Shown here: positions 51,911 through 55,802 of the stretch, piece by piece
Layout of the letters: each line of letters opens with the position of its first letter
Numbering within the stretch: position 1 is the first letter of the stretch
DNA from: Saprospirales bacterium
GTDB taxonomy: Bacteria; Bacteroidota; Bacteroidia; Chitinophagales; Saprospiraceae
Direction of reading: 5' to 3'
Length of the DNA stretch: 55,802 bases
Assembly: GCA_007695145.1 (NCBI GenBank)
Contig: REEI01000046.1
Location: forward strand, 1-55,802
Made by a program: the position numbers and the translations under genes
The notes under the pieces: generated by a model
What the model saw: only the letters and a program-made list of their open reading frames with translations
Database searches by the model: none
Told to the model about the DNA's origin: nothing

Positions 51911-54900
51911 TCACTCCAGGAAAAACCCTTGAGTAATACTTTTATCACCACTTTGGAGGTAGAGCAAATACCAGCCCCCGGGTAGGTGATTGAGCTCAAG
52001 TGAGATTATTTGATCAGCAGACACTCCTTCAAGGTTGCCACTCAAATAATGCCTACCACTTCGGTCAATTATCCGGTATTTCAAAGGTTGATTCTCTTGT
52101 AAATCTTCGGACAATTTGAAAGAGACCTCTCCCCTGGCGGGATTTGGACCGATCCACCTGAACTCCATTGACTGGGGGGATGATTCGAAGCCAGAGGTCA
52201 AAGAACTCGAAGCGCCTGCCAGGGAAAGAAAAATAACCAAATAATTTTCGCTCCATTCATAACAATCGTCTGATGCTGGATCATAGGCTTGAGCATTGCC
52301 AACACCAAGAGTAAAATTACCGGTATATGAAACACCGTAAACATGCAATTCCTCGAGAAATGGAAAGTTGAAGATGAGATAATCTTCCTCAAAAATTCTA
52401 AGGATTACCCCGTCAGTAGTTGTGAGTATGTACTTGTAGTTGGCCGCAGACTGCGAAGTATTGATTAAGCCAACCGTATCGGGCTGTCCTGGTCCAACCT
52501 CAATAAATACTTCCTCAAGACCGCTGGTTTCATATATCTGGCCACCATCGGGAGTTTCAAAAAAGAGGGTGAGTGCCTCCTCTGAGAGTGCAAAACAAAA
52601 AGTAGAAAACTCCTGGCTATCTAGAGGAATACCGGGTTCCAAAATAAGCTCACCAGAGGTTGCAAGGCCAAAAACATAAAATACCTCTCCCGACAAATTG
52701 CTAAAATCATAAAAGTTATTGGCTGTATAATCCAGCAAAAAACCATCAACGTCGGTTATAAGATAGTGTAACTCTTCACCTAAAAACTGTGCAGACGAAA
52801 ACCCTACTTCAGAATTATCCCCTACCGGGCAAAGAATCCACTCCTTATTTCCATCGAAAAAAGTAATGGTCCCTGGATCAACCTCAGAAATAATTAGACT
52901 GATGAAGTTATCACTCAACTCAAAACAACCAAAGTCAACAATTTCAGGCTGCGATAAAAGATGATCGCCCGGTCTTAGATTTAAATTTCCGCCCAGTGAA
53001 ATTCCACCTATCAAGTAATGGCCAGCCGGTAATTCATCCAGATCAACACTATCTCCTCTGAGGACTTGAATAAAATTTAAGGCAGTATCCAATAGTAAAA
53101 ATTGGTAATCGAGGGCCGAATTGGAACCATTAGTAAGTTGCAAACTTTGAACAGGAAGGTCAGAGGTACAAAAGGCTCTCTCAGAATCAGAGTCATCCAT
53201 TTTAATCGCACTTCCCTCAGCACTGTCAATCAGCAGACTAATCGGGCTATCGGTAATCGCAAAGCAGGAATTACTGATTTCATTCTCAAAGATTGACTCC
53301 CCGACCTGAAGTCTAATGGAATCCAGAGCTCCAATACCATAGAAAAAATATTGTCCCGGGTCGAGATTACCGATATCCATAGAATCTGCTATTGCCGAGC
53401 GAATATAATGGCCCGTTGAGTCCGTCAACGCTATTTGATAGAAAGGGGTAAATAAATTTCTAAACACACGAATTTTCGCCGATTCTCCGGGCAAAGGGCA
53501 AAATCTCATTTCCTTCCTACCTCCTTGAAGGAAGACTTCTGCAGGCCCCACCTTTAGAGCATTAATATGGAGTGAATTATCGGAGAAATCGAAGCAAAAA
53601 TGGAGGGAATCAATAGAAATACCCTCTATAAATACAGATGGATCGGCAGCAGAAACTCCCTTTAAAACAAAGCTGCCTTCATCTATCCCCTCCAAATCAA
53701 TAGTATCAGAAAAAAAGGTTCCTACAATCACATCATCCTCATCCAATAACAGGTAAAAATAGGGCAGCTGTGACTGGCTGACGTTGGCCAAAATCATAGG
53801 ATCATTACGCCCATCACCTGTACAGTAATCAATACTATCTCCAGGTAACTGCCATGTAATTTCACCCCCTTCAGTTTCATCAAAGAGGATAAAAAGATGA
53901 TTGTCCGAAACTGAAAAACAGGCGCAGGAAATATCATCCAAAAGAAAGTTATTGCCTTCACTTAGAAGGAAGTCACCAGTAAAAGCCAAGCCACTTATGA
54001 CCCACATTCCCGAGTCAGGAACCTGAGAAAATACTCCCTCTGCACTAATTTCGCGAATTTTGCCCTCGGGATCAGAAAGAACATACCTATACTCTACGCT
54101 ATCTGCATCGTAATGAATAACCTCCAGACTATCAGGTATGTAGCCCGGGCAAAAGTAAAGCAGAGATTCAGATGAATTCCCAAAACTCAAGGTTCCTGCA
54201 CGAACTTGCTCATAGCGAAGTGATGGCATATTTACAGACCAATCAAAGCAATCCCCTTCAAATGCGGCATCAAAGTCAAGAAAGTCGCCGGGACCGAGTA
54301 AAAGCATCCCGGATGAACTAGCACCGACTAGCTGATAATTTCCTTCATCAAGGGCAGAAACATCCATGGTATGCTGTTCTTCAATCAGTACAATGCGCAG
54401 GTCGGAGTCCATTAAAAAATAATAATAGGGCAAACTGCTATTGCCATCCACAGATAAATCAATATTGGCTACAGAATCTTGTGGACAAATCCAAAGTGAT
54501 TCAGAAGAGGAATTGAGAAATACTGTCCCTCCCCGGGCATCTTCAGCGGTCAATTCCAGAAAATTACTTGTGGAAAAACAACCATCAACAAGAAAATCAG
54601 GATCGAATTCATCCCCATCTGAAGCTACGAAAATGCCCTCATAGGAGACTCCGAGCAACTGGTAAATACCACTTTCCATCCCTGCACCTGTAACTACATT
54701 GTTACTCTTGATCTTAACTATTCGATTTTGATCGTCTATTACAAGGAGCCTAAAATTGCTACCACCTGAGGTGATCATCACTTCGATAGAGTCAGAACCC
54801 AATTTACAGATACTTGCCTCGGTAATTCCACCTTCAAACTCTATTTCAATATCATCGACAGCAGAAATTCCAATGGTGATATAATTATCTGAAAATTTCC

Positions 54901-55252
54901 AGCAAAATGTAGTCATCCGGGCAGTATAAATATTTTCTCCCTCAGTTTCTAAAAGTCTACCTCTGTAGATAATGGAATAGATTCGATACGTACCTTGACG
55001 CAACCCCTCTATGACAACCCTTCGACGATTGGTAACTGAAATGATATCACCATTAGAATGGGTCAGGACAAAGGCCTGTTGAAAAGCGTAAGTACTTGAC
55101 CTCATAAAAACATCTGGCGGTTGTTCGCCCTCACAAAAGTACAATTCAGTATCCCCTCCGGATAAGAATACAGTATGACTAAAATTACATTGTGCCTGAA
55201 GTGAAAAGGCAAGGGATACTGATATAAAAACTGAGAAAAAAATCTTGTACAT
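51911..55252 (-). CDS. large secreted repeat protein with T9SS sorting domain
   Basis: A 1113-residue exported protein. It has a signal peptide (MYKIFFSVFISVSLAFSLQA), nine repeats and a C-terminal T9SS domain (about 1033-1113, beginning RWIGPNPARGEVSFKLSEDL). Each repeat ends with C-[FWY]-x-x-[ST]-x-N/x followed by a strand; the anchor cysteines are at 117, 225, 335, 445, 553, 663, 776, 886 and 997, spaced 108-113 residues. A repeat contains an ITD/LSD-x-x-G-x-I-x segment and a G-x-Y-x-[IV]-x-G-[IV]-[ST]-[YF]-x-G segment. I have seen the same kind of repeat in other Saprospiria surface proteins. Adhesion or a structural role is likely. It is alone, and no catalytic motif is seen. Confidence 0.88.
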   Translation of the reverse strand: MYKIFFSVFISVSLAFSLQAQCNFSHTVFLSGGDTELYFCEGEQPPDVFMRSSTYAFQQAFVLTHSNGDIISVTNRRRVVIEGLRQGTYRIYSIIYRGRLLETEGENIYTARMTTFCWKFSDNYITIGISAVDDIEIEFEGGITEASICKLGSDSIEVMITSGGSNFRLLVIDDQNRIVKIKSNNVVTGAGMESGIYQLLGVSYEGIFVASDGDEFDPDFLVDGCFSTSNFLELTAEDARGGTVFLNSSSESLWICPQDSVANIDLSVDGNSSLPYYYFLMDSDLRIVLIEEQHTMDVSALDEGNYQLVGASSSGMLLLGPGDFLDFDAAFEGDCFDWSVNMPSLRYEQVRAGTLSFGNSSESLLYFCPGYIPDSLEVIHYDADSVEYRYVLSDPEGKIREISAEGVFSQVPDSGMWVISGLAFTGDFLLSEGNNFLLDDISCACFSVSDNHLFILFDETEGGEITWQLPGDSIDYCTGDGRNDPMILANVSQSQLPYFYLLLDEDDVIVGTFFSDTIDLEGIDEGSFVLKGVSAADPSVFIEGISIDSLHFCFDFSDNSLHINALKVGPAEVFLQGGRKEMRFCPLPGESAKIRVFRNLFTPFYQIALTDSTGHYIRSAIADSMDIGNLDPGQYFFYGIGALDSIRLQVGESIFENEISNSCFAITDSPISLLIDSAEGSAIKMDDSDSERAFCTSDLPVQSLQLTNGSNSALDYQFLLLDTALNFIQVLRGDSVDLDELPAGHYLIGGISLGGNLNLRPGDHLLSQPEIVDFGCFELSDNFISLIISEVDPGTITFFDGNKEWILCPVGDNSEVGFSSAQFLGEELHYLITDVDGFLLDYTANNFYDFSNLSGEVFYVFGLATSGELILEPGIPLDSQEFSTFCFALSEEALTLFFETPDGGQIYETSGLEEVFIEVGPGQPDTVGLINTSQSAANYKYILTTTDGVILRIFEEDYLIFNFPFLEELHVYGVSYTGNFTLGVGNAQAYDPASDDCYEWSENYLVIFLSLAGASSSLTSGFESSPQSMEFRWIGPNPARGEVSFKLSEDLQENQPLKYRIIDRSGRHYLSGNLEGVSADQIISLELNHLPGGWYLLYLQSGDKSITQGFFLE

Positions 55253-55766
55253 AATCGGCTTATTTAGGTATAAATTTCACCAGGTTTACTGGAAGTAGGA
55301 AAAATATTATACATCTCTCCCGTCAAATTATACCAGTAACACAAATACTTATATGATAATTTCACATATAAGAGAATAATTCATGCTTTAGTGAAAAAGC
55401 GAACTCTCCAAACTGAAAATTTGGTAATCTCAGTCGATAGCAGTTCCTCATTTAAAGCATTTGGACACAATTCTAATGGATTAGTAGTACATCACTATTA
55501 CAGATTCTATAGGGTAGTCGAACTGATATCGCCTTCCAACACTACCCAATTTTTCTAGGTTGTGGAACCCATTTTTATAACGCCTAGTCCTTGAAAACCG
55601 GAAAAAAAGGATGAGGACGGCGAAGCGAGGCGCTGATTGGATGTATTCTGCTACCAAAAATTAAAGTAAATGTATTATTTGCCGTGTCTATAGTATTTGA
55701 CAGTCGGTGTAGAGCATACTTTTTCGATTCACTAAGAAATGCGAAATTTGAGTATAGAATCAGTGA
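55253..55766. other. 514-base intergenic region near the window end
   Basis: AT-rich. I see no gene, RNA or repeat. Confidence 0.5.
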
Positions 55767-55802
55767 ATGAATTTGAAAACACCAATCGTAGAGAGGAAGC
55801 TG
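55767..55802 (+). CDS. possible start of a gene running off the window
   Basis: An ATG at 55767 opens a frame that reads M-N-L-K-T-P-I-V-E-R-K-L to the edge. It is too short to identify, and no promoter box is obvious. Confidence 0.25.
   Translation, partial: MNLKTPIVERKL

Noticed and set aside
1-55802. CRISPR arrays, tRNA genes, insertion sequences or prophage
   Set aside because: No repeat-spacer pattern, tRNA-like arm sequence, transposase motif or integrase was recognised by eye.

Overview
The window is a chromosomal segment of a member of the Bacteroidota, probably close to the Saprospiria/Lewinella group. The evidence is: a short primary sigma factor of the Bacteroidota type; many promoters of the matching TTTG / TAnnTTTG form; three secreted proteins ending in type IX secretion (T9SS) sorting domains; a TonB-dependent receptor with a carboxypeptidase-like N-terminal domain; the DUF4271-hemD pair; and a bacillithiol gene (bshB1). 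I see no phage, insertion sequence, CRISPR array or tRNA. Most of the window is housekeeping, with a few accessory modules between.

Layout. 0.4-1.1 kb: rpmI-rplT with a clear terminator. 1.4-2.6 kb: an orphan MacB/FtsX-like permease. 2.9-7.6 kb: queA, a DUF2795 gene, cmk, marC, an RsmI-like methylase and nadA. 7.6-10.25 kb: a TonB-dependent receptor whose leader is a TPP riboswitch. 10.4-14.5 kb: isoaspartyl peptidase, an HD phosphohydrolase and a saccharopine-dehydrogenase-like enzyme. 15.2-21.5 kb (minus): rpsO, pnp, rpoD, two unknown genes and purC. 21.8-27.5 kb (minus): a secreted protein, an acyl-CoA synthetase, then DUF4271-hemD-hydrolase. 28.0-30.7 kb: a T9SS phospholipase-D-like protein, trmN6 and an IscA-type protein. 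30.9-37.7 kb (minus): fabH, efp, accB, accC, an MsbA-type ABC exporter and a T9SS protein. 38.2-46.1 kb: a small outer-membrane protein, a NifU-like scaffold, a second orphan permease, an inositol monophosphatase, sbtA, an LCIB-type carbonic anhydrase, bshB1 and a second fabH. 46.3-48.6 kb (minus): pyrR-pyrB-murQ. 49.2-51.3 kb: a VWA membrane protein, followed by a decayed gene. 51.9-55.3 kb: a 1113-residue repeat protein exported by T9SS.

How the genes work together. The most interesting neighbourhood is 42.2-44.9 kb. A Na+/bicarbonate transporter of the SbtA family lies next to a carbonic anhydrase of the LCIB family, best known from algal CO2-concentrating mechanisms. No Rubisco is visible; a bicarbonate user, biotin carboxylase (accC/accB), is in the same window. 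This reads as a possible inorganic-carbon acquisition module in a heterotroph. Other points worth attention are the riboswitch-controlled receptor, predicted to import thiamine; the peptidoglycan-recycling gene murQ overlapping the pyrimidine genes; several promoters that abut start codons (possible leaderless mRNAs); a hemD promoter inside the end of the upstream gene; and a recently decayed gene at 51.3-51.7 kb.

Product names rest on recalled family motifs, not on searches. Start codons were re-chosen by eye where the longest frame began with TTG or GTG ahead of a better ATG.
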